NCBI GenBank assembly: GCA_900112325.1
Contig: FOLJ01000005.1
Span: forward strand, 130,134-194,133
Length of the DNA: 64,000 nt
From: Micromonospora sediminimaris
Lineage (GTDB): Bacteria; Actinomycetota; Actinomycetes; Mycobacteriales; Micromonosporaceae
Direction of reading: 5' to 3'
The position numbers were made by a program, and so were the translations under genes. The notes under the pieces are model-generated. The model ran no database searches. It was not told where the DNA came from and saw only the letters and a program-made list of their open reading frames with translations. Below are positions 25,997 through 34,209 of this stretch, in pieces (the first letter of the stretch is position 1; each line of letters begins with the position of its first letter).

Positions 25997-27300
25997 ACGG
26001 TATGTCGACCGCGCCGTCTCCCGCACCGGGCACCACCAGGCGGGCCCTCGCGGCGGTGTACGCCGCCGGCGCCGGGTCCGCCGTCGGGACCCAGATGACG
26101 ACGCTCGCGCTGCCGTGGCTGGTGCTGGAGAGCACCGGCTCGGCACCGCGGGCGGGTCTGGTCTTCGCCGTGTCGGTGCTTCCCATGGCGGTGCTCGGAT
26201 TCGCGGGCGGCGAGGTCATCCAACGGTACGGCGCACGCCGAACCATGGTGGTCATCGACTTCGCGCAGTTCGTCGCCATCGGGTCGATACCTGCGCTGGC
26301 CGCATTGGGTCTGCTCAGCTTTCCCCTGCTCCTGACGATCGTCGCGGTGATCGGCGTGCTCGGAGTGCCCTACTTCGCCGCGCAACGCGACCTGGCCACC
26401 GAACTCGCCGGTCCGGACCCGAAGGCGCTGATGCGGGCGAACAGCGTGCTGGAAGGGTGCTTCAACATCGCCGCGTTGGCCGGCCCGGCCATAGCGGGCG
26501 TGCTGATCGCGACGCTCGGCGCGGACAAGGTGCTGTTGTTCGACGCCGTGACCTCGGCGGTGTCGGGTCTGCTGCTGTGGTGGTTTGTGCCGCGCACGCG
26601 GCGGACGGAGCCGGCGATGCCGGCTCCGCAGGAGCGGCAGACCCCGGACCACTCGGGAATCCTGGCCGGGGTACGCGCATTGCTCCGGGACGACTTCCTG
26701 CGACGGGTGATGGTCACGACCATCAGCTTCGGCTTCCTCATGCGGGTGCTGATGCTCGCGCTGCCGCTGCTGGCGTTCGCCCGCTTCGCCGGCGATGCCA
26801 GAGTCGGTGGGCTGCTGCTCTCCGGCTTCGGCGCCGGCGCGATCGCCGGGGCGGCGGTCAGCTATCTGATCGGCAGCCGGTTGTCCCCGACGATGGTCTT
26901 CGGGCTGGCCGCCTTCCAGCTCGTCCTGCCCTGGTGGGTGCTGCTGTTCGACGTGCCGGTGCCGGTCCTGGTCGCCGCGCTCGCGGTGTCCGGTGCGGCG
27001 CTTCCGTTGTCCAACGCCCCGTTCTTCAGCATCCTGGCCACCCGGTTCGCGGCGGACATCCGGGCGAAGGTCATCCAGGCGGTCATGACCATCAGCAACA
27101 TCGCCGGCCCGCTGGGCTTCCTGGCCGGCGGGATGGCGATCGGCCGCTTCGGCGTGACGACGACCCTGCTCGTCCTCGCGGCTCTGTCCACCCTCGCGGC
27201 GGTCAACCTGGTGGTGGCGCTGCGGCACTTCGATCCGGTGGCGCCGACCAGCCCGCAGCCCGAGCCCGAGCCCGAGCCGGCGGCGGCAGCTGCTCGGTAG
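25993..27300 (+). CDS. MFS exporter, probably for the peptide product
   Basis: A 435-residue integral membrane protein with about 12 hydrophobic helices. It is of the EntS-like MFS type, with FAGGEVIQRYGARRTMVVID as the motif-A loop after helix 2 and AQRDLATELAGPD in the middle loop. The GTG start overlaps the NRPS stop, so it is the last gene of the left operon. The location suggests export of, or self-protection against, the NRPS product. The tail is Pro-Glu-Ala-rich. A strong hairpin begins at the base after the stop codon. Confidence 0.9.
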   Translation: MNGMSTAPSPAPGTTRRALAAVYAAGAGSAVGTQMTTLALPWLVLESTGSAPRAGLVFAVSVLPMAVLGFAGGEVIQRYGARRTMVVIDFAQFVAIGSIPALAALGLLSFPLLLTIVAVIGVLGVPYFAAQRDLATELAGPDPKALMRANSVLEGCFNIAALAGPAIAGVLIATLGADKVLLFDAVTSAVSGLLLWWFVPRTRRTEPAMPAPQERQTPDHSGILAGVRALLRDDFLRRVMVTTISFGFLMRVLMLALPLLAFARFAGDARVGGLLLSGFGAGAIAGAAVSYLIGSRLSPTMVFGLAAFQLVLPWWVLLFDVPVPVLVAALAVSGAALPLSNAPFFSILATRFAADIRAKVIQAVMTISNIAGPLGFLAGGMAIGRFGVTTTLLVLAALSTLAAVNLVVALRHFDPVAPTSPQPEPEPEPAAAAAR

Positions 27301-27339
27301 CCCGCTCCGGCGCGCCGCCAGCGGCGGGCCGGAGCGGGC
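27301..27339 (+). terminator. Hairpin terminator directly after the MFS gene
   Basis: CCCGCTCCGGC at 27301-27311 pairs perfectly with GCCGGAGCGGG at 27329-27339, and the loop can form a further GC stem. It begins at the first base after the TAG stop and ends the left-arm operon. Confidence 0.8.
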
Positions 27340-27384
27340 AGCAGCACCCCGCGTGGGTCAGCTCACCCGATATGCGCTGAGAGC

Positions 27385-27418
27385 GTGATGTCCGGGCCGA
27401 CGTCGGCCCGGACATCAC
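27385..27418. repeat. Perfect 34-bp palindrome
   Basis: Seventeen bases beginning GTGATGTCCGG are followed with no loop by their exact reverse complement, centred on GACGTC at about 27401. It sits in the convergent gap between the MFS gene and the opposed operon. It may be a second terminator, in which case a small loop would form at the centre, or a protein-binding site. Confidence 0.7.
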
Positions 27419-27537
27419 CGTGTTGAGGGGATCGCCGCGGTCGGTCCCGGAAGCCGACTGCCTGGGCCCGTTGCAGTTCGACCTGGTGCGGGCGGCCCAC
27501 CCCGGCGTGGGCGGCCCACCCGGATGAGCCAGCCGTG

Positions 27538-27579
27538 CCCGGCGTCCGGCACCCGGCGTCCGGCACCCGGCGTCCGGCG
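27538..27579. repeat. Three tandem 14-bp repeats
   Basis: The unit CCCGGCGTCCGGCA occurs three times head-to-tail (last base of the third copy differs), followed by GGCCGGCGGCC. It is non-coding, simple GC-rich expansion; no function is evident. Upstream, GGCGGCCCACCC also occurs twice. Confidence 0.7.
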
Positions 27580-27688
27580 GCCGGCGGCCGTGTCTCGTGC
27601 CCGTGCCCGTGGCCCACACCCAGTGCCCGCGTCCGGGCTGACTGCGGCGAGGGCGACCCACCCGGTGACGAAACGTCAGCTACGCGCA

Positions 27689-27724
27689 GATGGGCGCGGT
27701 TGCCAATTCGCAACCGCGCCCATC
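27689..27724 (-). terminator. Terminator of the LnmK-to-methyltransferase operon
   Basis: GATGGGCGCGGTTGC at 27689-27703 and its exact complement at 27710-27724 form a 15-bp stem with a 6-nt loop (CAATTC). It is about 50 bp past the stop codon of the LnmK-family gene. Confidence 0.8.
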
Positions 27725-27776
27725 AGGTGGCCGGTGGGGTGCGGGCCGGGGCCCGCGACCTGTCGGGTCGACGTCC

Positions 27777-28709
27777 TCAGGCCAGCGTCGACGGCGTTTC
27801 CGTCTCGATCGCCGCGACGGCCAGCAGCCGACCACTGGCCGAGTCGCGCAGTTCCAGGTCGGCGATCTCGGAGAGCGGGTCGGCGACGTTCTGCCACCGC
27901 CGGGCGGTGACGGTGAAGAGCGAGCCCAGGTCGGCGTTGCCGAAGAAACCCACCTTCTGATCGATCACCCGCCGCTGGAGGAACTGCCGCTCGGTGCGGC
28001 CGAGCCCACGCCACAGCCGCAACAACGCCGTGTCGAAGATCGAGAAGTACGAGGCGAAGTAGACCAGCCCGGCGCCGTTGATGTCCCGGACGGCGTCCAG
28101 TGCGTACTCGAAGGACAGCTCGCCCCCGGCGACAGCGAATCCCGGCGGCGCCGGGGCGAGGAAGCTGCCCGCACCGCGGGCGCGACCGACGAGCGTACGC
28201 GGTGAGAACTGGTTGGGAAGTCGTGGCAGGTCGGCGTTGTCGAAGCCGTGGGGGACGGTTTCGGACAGCACTCGGTTGCTGCCCGGATTGCCGCGCGCGA
28301 TCCACCGGTTGAGCGTCTCCGCGTACATGCACTCCGGGTCCGGCGTCTCGTAGACCTCCGCCGGATCGAGGAACGCGGTGCCGAGGCCGGAGCCGGCGGG
28401 AGCGAGCCGATGCAACGTCAGCACCGAGCCACCGCCGAACTGGAAGACCCTCGACGTCACCTCAAGCTCGTCACCGAAGGCCAGGCCGTGCGGATGAACG
28501 ACCTTCCCGCCCCGCACCCGGTAGTAGTAGAACGAGAGGTAGGTCGGTTCGCCTTCGGCGGTGCGGGCGGCGTGCACGTTGGTGCGGCAGGTCTCGGCCA
28601 CCGATTCCCACGTCCAGTCGCCGATCCGCCCGAAGATCAGAGAGCCGCCGCTGCACATTCCCGGCGCGACGATCACCTTCCGGTGAAGGGCTGTGTTCTC
28701 GGGCATCAT
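27777..28709 (-). CDS. LnmK-family bifunctional acyltransferase/decarboxylase
   Basis: This 310-residue protein matches the LnmK (Pnap_2097) family in length and in segments such as VIVAPGMCSGGSLIFGRIGDWTW (read in two parts), TYLSFYYYRVRG and the C-terminal QRRVIDQKVGFFGNAD. LnmK of leinamycin takes methylmalonyl-CoA, self-acylates on a Tyr and produces propionyl-ACP. Here the ACP two genes upstream in the operon is the natural partner, giving propionyl-ACP or a related short acyl-ACP. No HMG-synthase-type beta-branching set or PKS is present, so the context differs from leinamycin. The ATG overlaps the aminotransferase stop (ATGA), and a 15-bp hairpin follows. Confidence 0.8.
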   Translation of the reverse strand: MMPENTALHRKVIVAPGMCSGGSLIFGRIGDWTWESVAETCRTNVHAARTAEGEPTYLSFYYYRVRGGKVVHPHGLAFGDELEVTSRVFQFGGGSVLTLHRLAPAGSGLGTAFLDPAEVYETPDPECMYAETLNRWIARGNPGSNRVLSETVPHGFDNADLPRLPNQFSPRTLVGRARGAGSFLAPAPPGFAVAGGELSFEYALDAVRDINGAGLVYFASYFSIFDTALLRLWRGLGRTERQFLQRRVIDQKVGFFGNADLGSLFTVTARRWQNVADPLSEIADLELRDSASGRLLAVAAIETETPSTLA

Positions 28710-29767
28710 CTCAGCGCTCCAGTCGTGAGTAGTTCCGGTGCGTTGCGGACGCGCCATCGGTGTACCGCCGCGAGGAACGCGTCGTTGTCCGAGGGCGAAC
28801 CGAGCGACACCCGGACGCCCTCCCCGTCGAAGACCCGCAGCTCGATTCCGGCCCGGGCACACCAACTACCGAACGGGCCCGCGTTCTCGCCGAGCCCGAG
28901 CCACAGGAAGTTCGCCTGGCTGGCCGGGACCGCGAAGCCGTCGGCCAGCAGCGCAGCCCGCACCCGGGTGCGCTCGGCGATCGTCTGCCGGACCCGCATC
29001 AGGAGCACGTCCTCAAGGGCGAGGGCGGCGACCGCCGCGTGCTGGGCTGGCGCGCTCACCGCAAAGGGCAGCGTCATCTCGCGCAGCGACGCCACGATGC
29101 GCGCCGCGCCGATGAGATAGCCGACCCGGAGCCCCGCCAGGCCGTACGCCTTCGAGAACGTGCGCAGGACCACCAGGTTGGGATACCTGTCGCACAGCGC
29201 GAGTCCACCGGCTCCCATCGGCTCGTCGACGTACTCGAAGTACGCCTCGTCGAGGGCGACCAGGCAGGTCGGCGGGACGCGATCGAGGAACGCGCGCAGC
29301 CGGTCCAGGCCGAGCAGCGTACCCGTGGGGTTGTTGGGGTTGCAGATGACGACCAGCCGGGTCGTGGCGGTGATGCGATCGGCCATGGCGGCGAGGTCGT
29401 GCACGTCGTCGGCGAGTGGCACCCGCTCCGACTGGATCCCCAGATGACCGGCGAGGATCGGGTAGTACTCGAAGGAACGCCAGGCGTAGACGGCCGTCGC
29501 ACCCGGCCCGGCGAGCTGGAAAACCGCCTGGAGCAGCGCGCAGGATCCGGCGCCGATCGCCACCCGATCCGGTGCGACACCGTGCCGCCGGGCGAGCGCC
29601 GCGGTCAGGTCGGTGCAGGCCGGGTCGGGATAGCGGTTGACGTCCCGGCTGCTCGCCGCGACCGCGGCGACGATGTCCGGCAACGGGCCGTGCGGTGACT
29701 CGTTGCGCGACAGGGACCGGGTGACGGTCCGGGACGCTCCGGCGGTCGGCCCCGCGGCCTCACGCAC
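28706..29767 (-). CDS. HisC-type (class I/II) aminotransferase, NikT-like
   Basis: A 353-residue fold-type I aminotransferase of the histidinol-phosphate type: SRNESPHGPLPD, ICNPNNPTGTLL, LDEAYFEYVD (PLP Asp) and the Schiff-base Lys in RTFSKAYGLAGLRVGY. In nikkomycin, NikT combines an ACP and a HisC-like domain and aminates the aldol-derived 2-oxo acid; here the ACP is a separate gene just upstream with an 8-nt overlap. I infer amination of the 4-hydroxy-2-oxo acid made by the aldolase. The frame is open further upstream, but that part shadows the ACP; the GTG at 29767 has a GGAG box at about 29774. Confidence 0.86.
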   Translation of the reverse strand: MREAAGPTAGASRTVTRSLSRNESPHGPLPDIVAAVAASSRDVNRYPDPACTDLTAALARRHGVAPDRVAIGAGSCALLQAVFQLAGPGATAVYAWRSFEYYPILAGHLGIQSERVPLADDVHDLAAMADRITATTRLVVICNPNNPTGTLLGLDRLRAFLDRVPPTCLVALDEAYFEYVDEPMGAGGLALCDRYPNLVVLRTFSKAYGLAGLRVGYLIGAARIVASLREMTLPFAVSAPAQHAAVAALALEDVLLMRVRQTIAERTRVRAALLADGFAVPASQANFLWLGLGENAGPFGSWCARAGIELRVFDGEGVRVSLGSPSDNDAFLAAVHRWRVRNAPELLTTGALR

Positions 29768-29987
29768 GACAGCGCTCCGCGACCAGCTCGGCGATGTCAC
29801 CGACCGTCGCGAGTTCCAGCAGCTCGTAGTCGGAGACGTGGACGTCCAACCGCTTGCTGAGCAGGTCCGACAGCTCGACCACGGCGAGGGAGTCGAGGCC
29901 GACCTCGACGCGATCGGCCGTGGCCACGACATCCTCGGTCCGCATCTGCAGATCCTCGACCAGGATGGTCTTGAGTTGGTCAAACAT
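29760..29987 (-). CDS. Stand-alone acyl carrier protein
   Basis: This 75-residue ACP has four predicted helices and the 4'-phosphopantetheine Ser in [11 protein letters not shown]. Its start overlaps the aldolase stop by 8 nt and its end overlaps the aminotransferase start, so expression is tightly coupled. The L-D-S-L context is of ACP rather than PCP type. Likely uses are holding the short acyl group loaded by the LnmK-family enzyme, or tethering the growing amino acid as the ACP part of NikT may do. Confidence 0.9.
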   Translation of the reverse strand: MFDQLKTILVEDLQMRTEDVVATADRVEVGLDSLAVVELSDLLSKRLDVHVSDYELLELATVGDIAELVAERCRA

Positions 29988-31044
29988 GGCTTGCCGTCCG
30001 TTCACGCTGACCCGTGGACCCGGCACGCAACGCGAGCGCCACGTCCTCGATGAGGTCCTCCTGCCCGGCCACCGCCTGTAGGCGGCCCAGTTCGAAGAAG
30101 ACGTCGCGGGGATCGACGCCCTCCCGGGCGGCGACGTCCAGCACCCGGTTCTTGAACCCGGAGAACACCCCGGCGAGACCACTCACCACACCGATCGAGT
30201 CGATGGTGGGCGGCGCGGGCATCAGCTCCCGTGCGGCGATGTCCGCCGCGTCCAGCAGCCGATAGAGATCGATGCCGGTGTCGTAGCCCAGCCGTTCGAG
30301 CACGGGCACGAGAACTTCCAGCTGCGTGTTGCCGGCCCCCGCGCCGAACCCCCGGGCGCAGGCATCCAGGATCGTGGCGCCCGCCTCGGCGGCGGCGATG
30401 GAGTTCGCCACCGCCATACCGAGGTTGTTGTGCCCGTGGAAGATCACCGGCACGCTGACGGCGGACCGGATGGCCGCGATCCGCGTGCTCACGTCCTGCG
30501 GCAGGTAGTGGCCGGAGGAATCGAGGATGCCGACGCCTGTCGCACCGAACTCGACGAGCCGCGCACACTCCTCGGCCAGGCGCTCGGGACTGGCCATATG
30601 GCTCATCAGCAGCACGCCGTGTGCGTCGACGCCCGCGTCGCGCAGCAGCCCGAGGTGCCGTTCGGCCAGATCGCTCTCGGTGCAGTGGGTGCCGATGCGG
30701 ACCAGGTCGACGTCGTACGAGACGGCCAGCCGGATGCTCTCGGTGGTGCCCCAGCCCGGCAGCATGAAGACGCCGAGCTTGGTGGTGGTCAACGCGTCCC
30801 GGACCACCGACAGCATCGCCTCGTCGCTGAGCAGGGCTCGGCCGGCTTGCAGGGACGAGGCGCCCAGGCCGTTGCCGTGCCCCACCTCGACGACGGGTAC
30901 CCGGGCGGCGTCGGCAGCGGCAGCGTACGCCCGGAGTTGATCCCGCCCGAGCTGGTGGCGGACGGCGTGGTGCCCGTCGCGCAGCGTCGGGTCGTGGATC
31001 AGGATCGGTTGTCTCGGCGAACTTTCCGCAGCTTGCTGGCTCAT
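29980..31044 (-). CDS. 4-hydroxy-2-oxovalerate aldolase family (NikB-like)
   Basis: This 354-residue TIM-barrel aldolase of the DmpG/MhpE type opens [17 protein letters not shown], where Asp, Arg and His are the metal and substrate residues. It continues with [26 protein letters not shown] and [12 protein letters not shown], all family-diagnostic. Catabolic members cleave 4-hydroxy-2-oxovalerate to pyruvate and acetaldehyde. In nikkomycin, NikB runs this reaction forward to build a hydroxy-oxo acid. With the adjacent aldehyde dehydrogenase, a biosynthetic aldol direction is likely here. Its ATG overlaps the dehydrogenase stop (ATGA). Confidence 0.9.
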   Translation of the reverse strand: MSQQAAESSPRQPILIHDPTLRDGHHAVRHQLGRDQLRAYAAAADAARVPVVEVGHGNGLGASSLQAGRALLSDEAMLSVVRDALTTTKLGVFMLPGWGTTESIRLAVSYDVDLVRIGTHCTESDLAERHLGLLRDAGVDAHGVLLMSHMASPERLAEECARLVEFGATGVGILDSSGHYLPQDVSTRIAAIRSAVSVPVIFHGHNNLGMAVANSIAAAEAGATILDACARGFGAGAGNTQLEVLVPVLERLGYDTGIDLYRLLDAADIAARELMPAPPTIDSIGVVSGLAGVFSGFKNRVLDVAAREGVDPRDVFFELGRLQAVAGQEDLIEDVALALRAGSTGQRERTASHV

Positions 31045-31937
31045 GACACGACCTCCATGGCCTCGATCGGTCGGCGTTCCACCGCACAACGCTCGGCGAC
31101 CCGGATCGCAGCCGAGTTGATGATGTCGAGGTTGCCCGCGTAGGCGGGAATCTGGTCGCCTGCGGAGGTCACCTCCACGGCGATGAACGCCTTGTTGTCG
31201 TTCACGATGCAACTCGTCACGGTGTAGCCGGTGGCGAAGGCACGGACGTCGGCGGCGGCGGACGCCACGAGCGGGTGCACCGACTCGTGGGTCAGCCCCT
31301 CGCCGATCAGCGACATGGCCACCCTGAAGGTCGCCGGAGGACGAGCCGGGCTGACGTTGAGGATGGCCTTCACGTCCCCCACACCGGTGAACTCGCGGAG
31401 CGCGTCCTGAGTGGTCTCGACGTACTCGTCGAGGTTGAGCCTGGTCCCGCGACCGACGCTGAGCGTCGCCGCGGTCGCGACCACCTCCACGTAGTCGATG
31501 CGGTGGGCTCGGGTGATCGCTCGTACGATCGGCACCGATGCCTGCCCACCGCAGCTCACCATGTTCAGGTCGCGGTGCGCGGCGACCTCCGCGCCGTTGA
31601 CTGTGGGGACGACCATCCGCCCGATCCGGCTGGGTGTGAGGTCGATCAGCAGCGTGCCGAGCGGTGTCAGCGTCTCCGCGTGCTCGGCGTGCGAGCCGGC
31701 GTTGGTGGCGTCGAAGACCACGTCGAGCGGTTCGTCGAGGTCGGCAAGGGACGACAGGCCCCGGCTGGCGACCGGCAGCCCCAGCCGAGCGGCCCGCTTG
31801 AGGCCCGGGCTGTCGGCCGTCCGGCCGGCGACGAGGCGAAGGTCCAGTGCGGCGGACCGCTCGACTTTCACCGCCAGGTCGACGCCGATGAGCCCGGCGC
31901 CGAGCACCCCAACTGACAGCCGTCGTTCTGAATTCAT
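31041..31937 (-). CDS. Acetaldehyde dehydrogenase (acylating), NikA-like
   Basis: This 298-residue protein has an N-terminal NAD motif ([14 protein letters not shown]), a catalytic Cys in [12 protein letters not shown] (about residue 130) and the C-terminal dimer segment [12 protein letters not shown] of DmpF/MhpF. DmpF makes acyl-CoA from aldehyde and channels with the aldolase. The reverse reaction, reducing an acyl thioester to an aldehyde, is what a biosynthetic aldol route needs, and NikA has been assigned such a role for picolinate in nikkomycin. The substrate might be the acyl group loaded by the LnmK-family enzyme. The ATG at 31937 is 31 nt after the hydratase stop; the 32 extra upstream codons are not conserved. 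Confidence 0.9.
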   Translation of the reverse strand: MNSERRLSVGVLGAGLIGVDLAVKVERSAALDLRLVAGRTADSPGLKRAARLGLPVASRGLSSLADLDEPLDVVFDATNAGSHAEHAETLTPLGTLLIDLTPSRIGRMVVPTVNGAEVAAHRDLNMVSCGGQASVPIVRAITRAHRIDYVEVVATAATLSVGRGTRLNLDEYVETTQDALREFTGVGDVKAILNVSPARPPATFRVAMSLIGEGLTHESVHPLVASAAADVRAFATGYTVTSCIVNDNKAFIAVEVTSAGDQIPAYAGNLDIINSAAIRVAERCAVERRPIEAMEVVS

Positions 31938-31968
31938 CGAGGGGATCGCCTTCCTACCCGCGTCGGGG

Positions 31969-32784
31969 CTACGTGTTCGTGACGTGCAGAGTGACCGAGC
32001 CCAGGTGATCGAATTCGGCGGTGTAGGTGTCACCGGGGCTCAACGGGACTACGGCGTGCAGGGCACCGGTCATGATCAACTGGCCGGCCTCCAGCGTGAC
32101 GCCACTCTCGCCCAGCAGGTTCGCCAGCAGCGCCACCACCGCCACCGGGTCGCCGAGGGCGTCGGCGCCCTGACCGGACGCGACCAACTCCCCGTTGCGG
32201 CGGAAGGCCATTCGCACGCGCCGGTAGTCCAGCTCCGCGCTGGCCGGGATCGAACGTCCCAGCACGGCCGCGCCGTTCGAGGCGAGGTCGGCGATGGTGT
32301 CGCCCAGCCGGATGCGCCAATCCGTGATCCGGGAGTCGACGATCTCAAGACCCGCAATGACCTCGCCGATCGCCGCGTGGGCCTGCTCCACGGTGACGCC
32401 GGGACCGGTCAACGGCCTCGCCAGCCGAAAGACGATCTCGGCTTCCACCTTCGGCGAGATGAACTCGCCGCGGGCGAAGCTCGCACCGTCCGCGCGGACG
32501 GTCGAGGCGAACACCGGGCCGTAGTCCGGGGCGTGGACTCCGAACATCTCCTGCATCGAGGCGGAGGTGAGCCCGGCCTTGTAACCGATCACCCGTTCGC
32601 CGTCAGCGATCAGCAGTTCGGTCAGCCGGCGCTGGACGGCGTATCCGCCGGCCGCGTCGAGCGTGGGGCAGGCATCGGTGAACGGAGCGATCGGCACGCG
32701 GTTGCTCCGAGCCTCGTACAGAGCCATGGCCATGCGCTCGGCGTCGTGCTCCGCGAGGGCCGCTGCTCCGCCGTTCCGGCTCAT
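31969..32784 (-). CDS. 2-oxo-4-pentenoate hydratase (MhpD family)
   Basis: The protein is 271 residues from the ATG at 32784, which overlaps the methyltransferase stop (ATGA). Family features are ERVIGYKAGLTS, SPKVEAEIVFRLARPL (metal-binding Glu residues), EIVDSRITDW and ASNGAAVLG. MhpD/DmpE hydrates 2-hydroxypenta-2,4-dienoate to 4-hydroxy-2-oxovalerate. In this operon it could run in reverse, dehydrating the aldol product to an unsaturated 2-oxo acid. A true aromatic meta-cleavage pathway is not supported, because no ring-cleavage dioxygenase or earlier enzymes are present. Confidence 0.88.
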   Translation of the reverse strand: MSRNGGAAALAEHDAERMAMALYEARSNRVPIAPFTDACPTLDAAGGYAVQRRLTELLIADGERVIGYKAGLTSASMQEMFGVHAPDYGPVFASTVRADGASFARGEFISPKVEAEIVFRLARPLTGPGVTVEQAHAAIGEVIAGLEIVDSRITDWRIRLGDTIADLASNGAAVLGRSIPASAELDYRRVRMAFRRNGELVASGQGADALGDPVAVVALLANLLGESGVTLEAGQLIMTGALHAVVPLSPGDTYTAEFDHLGSVTLHVTNT

Positions 32785-33779
32785 CGCGTGGCCACGAAGA
32801 GGCGGCTGCCGGGCATCCCCAGGGCGGTGCTGGTCACCTCGGAGAAACCGGCCTGCCGGAAGTGTTCGCACCACCGGTCCTCGGTCGGCAGCCGTACGTC
32901 CATCGAGCTCTCGTGCAGGTAGCTGAACAGGGCGCTGAAGGCGCGCTCGCCCGGCCTGTCCACGTACGGCACCGCGTCGGTGACCACTAGGCAGCCGCCG
33001 TCGGCGAGATGCTCGCGGCACGCCCGCAGGACGCCCGCGAAGACCTCGGGATGCTGAGCGACATCGTGCATGACGAAGCCGGCGTGGATGATGTCCGCGC
33101 CGTCGAGTGGGGCGGGGTCGTCGACGAGCGTCTCGACGGACCGGTTGACCACCGTGAGCCGGTCGTCCACCTGGGCGTGGCGACCGGCGCGTTCGGCCTC
33201 CTCGCACGCCCCCGCGCTGAGGTCCAGCGCCACGCCGGTGCTGGTGGGCAGCTCGGTCAGCAGCCGGATCAGCAGCGCGCCCGCGCCGGAGCCGAGATCG
33301 ACGATGTGTCGGGGCTTGCGGCTGATGATCTCGGACAACACCCCGGGATAGAAACCGCGCGAGCCGATCCAGCGGGACGACACCGCCACCCGTCGACCGT
33401 CGCGCTGGTGCTGGCGGCCGGCCGCGTCCGGCTCACGCAGAAACCGCTCCGCGTGATCGATGTACGGCCGGTTCGCGCTGAGCGACCAGGAGAGGTAGCC
33501 CGCCTCGTACCGCCGGTCCGCGAGCTCCGCGCAGGGCGTGAACGGCCCGGTCTCGGCGTCGCGCTCCAGCAGCCCGGCGGCGGACATGGCGCGCAGCAAG
33601 AGGGCAGCGCGATCTTCGGGAACGCCCGTCGCGGTCGTTGCCTCGGCCAGCGTGAATGGGGTTCCGCGATCGAGTAGCGGCGAAAGCCCTACATTCTCGG
33701 CGATCTCCAAGAGAGTGGCGTTCGCCGCGAGGTCTGCGGCGATGTCACTGACGTCAGAACTAATCACTTGTTCACCCAC
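32781..33779 (-). CDS. SAM-dependent methyltransferase, MppJ-like 2-oxo acid C-methyltransferase candidate
   Basis: A 332-residue methyltransferase with an N-terminal winged-helix dimerisation region (FTLAEATTATGVPEDRAALLLRAM in sections) and a C-terminal Rossmann domain with motif I VDLGSGAGALLIRLL, then VALDLSAGACEEAERAG. The architecture is that of plant-type O-methyltransferases. MppJ of mannopeptimycin, with similar layout, methylates the beta carbon of phenylpyruvate. As first gene of an operon making a 2-oxo acid, C3 methylation is a reasonable guess; O-methylation cannot be excluded. The start is the GTG at 33779, overlapping the end of a possible leader ORF. Confidence 0.8.
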   Translation of the reverse strand: MGEQVISSDVSDIAADLAANATLLEIAENVGLSPLLDRGTPFTLAEATTATGVPEDRAALLLRAMSAAGLLERDAETGPFTPCAELADRRYEAGYLSWSLSANRPYIDHAERFLREPDAAGRQHQRDGRRVAVSSRWIGSRGFYPGVLSEIISRKPRHIVDLGSGAGALLIRLLTELPTSTGVALDLSAGACEEAERAGRHAQVDDRLTVVNRSVETLVDDPAPLDGADIIHAGFVMHDVAQHPEVFAGVLRACREHLADGGCLVVTDAVPYVDRPGERAFSALFSYLHESSMDVRLPTEDRWCEHFRQAGFSEVTSTALGMPGSRLFVATR

Positions 33780-33864
33780 ATCCTGCTGATCCGACGATTT
33801 TTCGGTACCGAACCTTGCTCGTTCCGATCCGTGTCCGTCCAGGTAGAGGACGGGCGGCCTTCAT
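33772..33864 (-). CDS. Possible 30-codon leader ORF ahead of the methyltransferase
   Basis: ATG at 33864 follows GAGAGCGG, and the frame ends at TGA 33772-33774, overlapping the methyltransferase GTG by 8 nt. The peptide is basic (many Arg and Lys) and I recognise no family. The promoter-to-ATG segment before it resembles that of the carrier gene at 45104, where the matching ATG starts a real gene. It may therefore be a duplicated start region whose coding part was replaced, now giving translational coupling. Confidence 0.35.
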   Translation of the reverse strand: MKAARPLPGRTRIGTSKVRYRKIVGSAGCG

Positions 33865-34209
33865 CAACCGCTCTCACCGCAACGGCGGAAATCGACGTTC
33901 TCCGCACGGATCCACAACGGTTGTAAATGTGCCACGGAAACACGGACCGCCTGCAGAGAAGAATCGGCAGACATGCGGGAAGGCTGCCGCCCCGGGTCGG
34001 CCCGCCGATGTAGCCGGCCGTCGCGTTGCGGGCAGGACGACCGGCGCTGGCGCGACGATGGCGAGTCGATGCTCCGCTATCAGGTTGTGCCGGCGGCCGA
34101 CAGCGAGTCGACAGCGACTCGACAGCGACCAGTTAGTTCGTCGCGGAACCATCCGGCCAGGACATTCCGACGCCACGCCACGCCCCGGCGTGACGAAGAA
34201 GGAGGCGTG
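33865..34209. promoter_or_regulatory. Divergent control region between the aldol operon and the luxR pair
   Basis: About 345 bp without a supported gene. It carries promoter motif copy 2 on the minus strand. For the rightward luxR gene the sequence shows GAAGGAGG before the ATG at 34210 and a repeated CGACAGCGA at about 34098-34127. No clear -35/-10 pair was identified for the rightward direction. Confidence 0.45.
33952..33971 (-). promoter_or_regulatory. Cluster promoter motif, copy 2 (methyltransferase operon)
   Basis: On the minus strand it reads TCTGCCGATTCTTCTCTGCA, 18 of 20 matches to the consensus. Similarity to the region upstream of 45104 continues for about 90 bp, including CCGTGGCACATT and GTTGT...ATCCG, up to the shared GCGGTTGATG. 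It drives the seven-gene operon and may also affect the divergent LuxR genes. Confidence 0.6.

Noticed and set aside
27538..27579. CRISPR array
   Set aside because: The repeats are 14 bp, contiguous and without spacers, and no cas genes are present.
29980..32784. Aromatic meta-cleavage degradation operon
   Set aside because: Hydratase, aldolase and dehydrogenase occur, but no ring-cleaving dioxygenase, hydrolase or ferredoxin genes do, and the genes are coupled to ACP, aminotransferase, methyltransferase and LnmK family genes.
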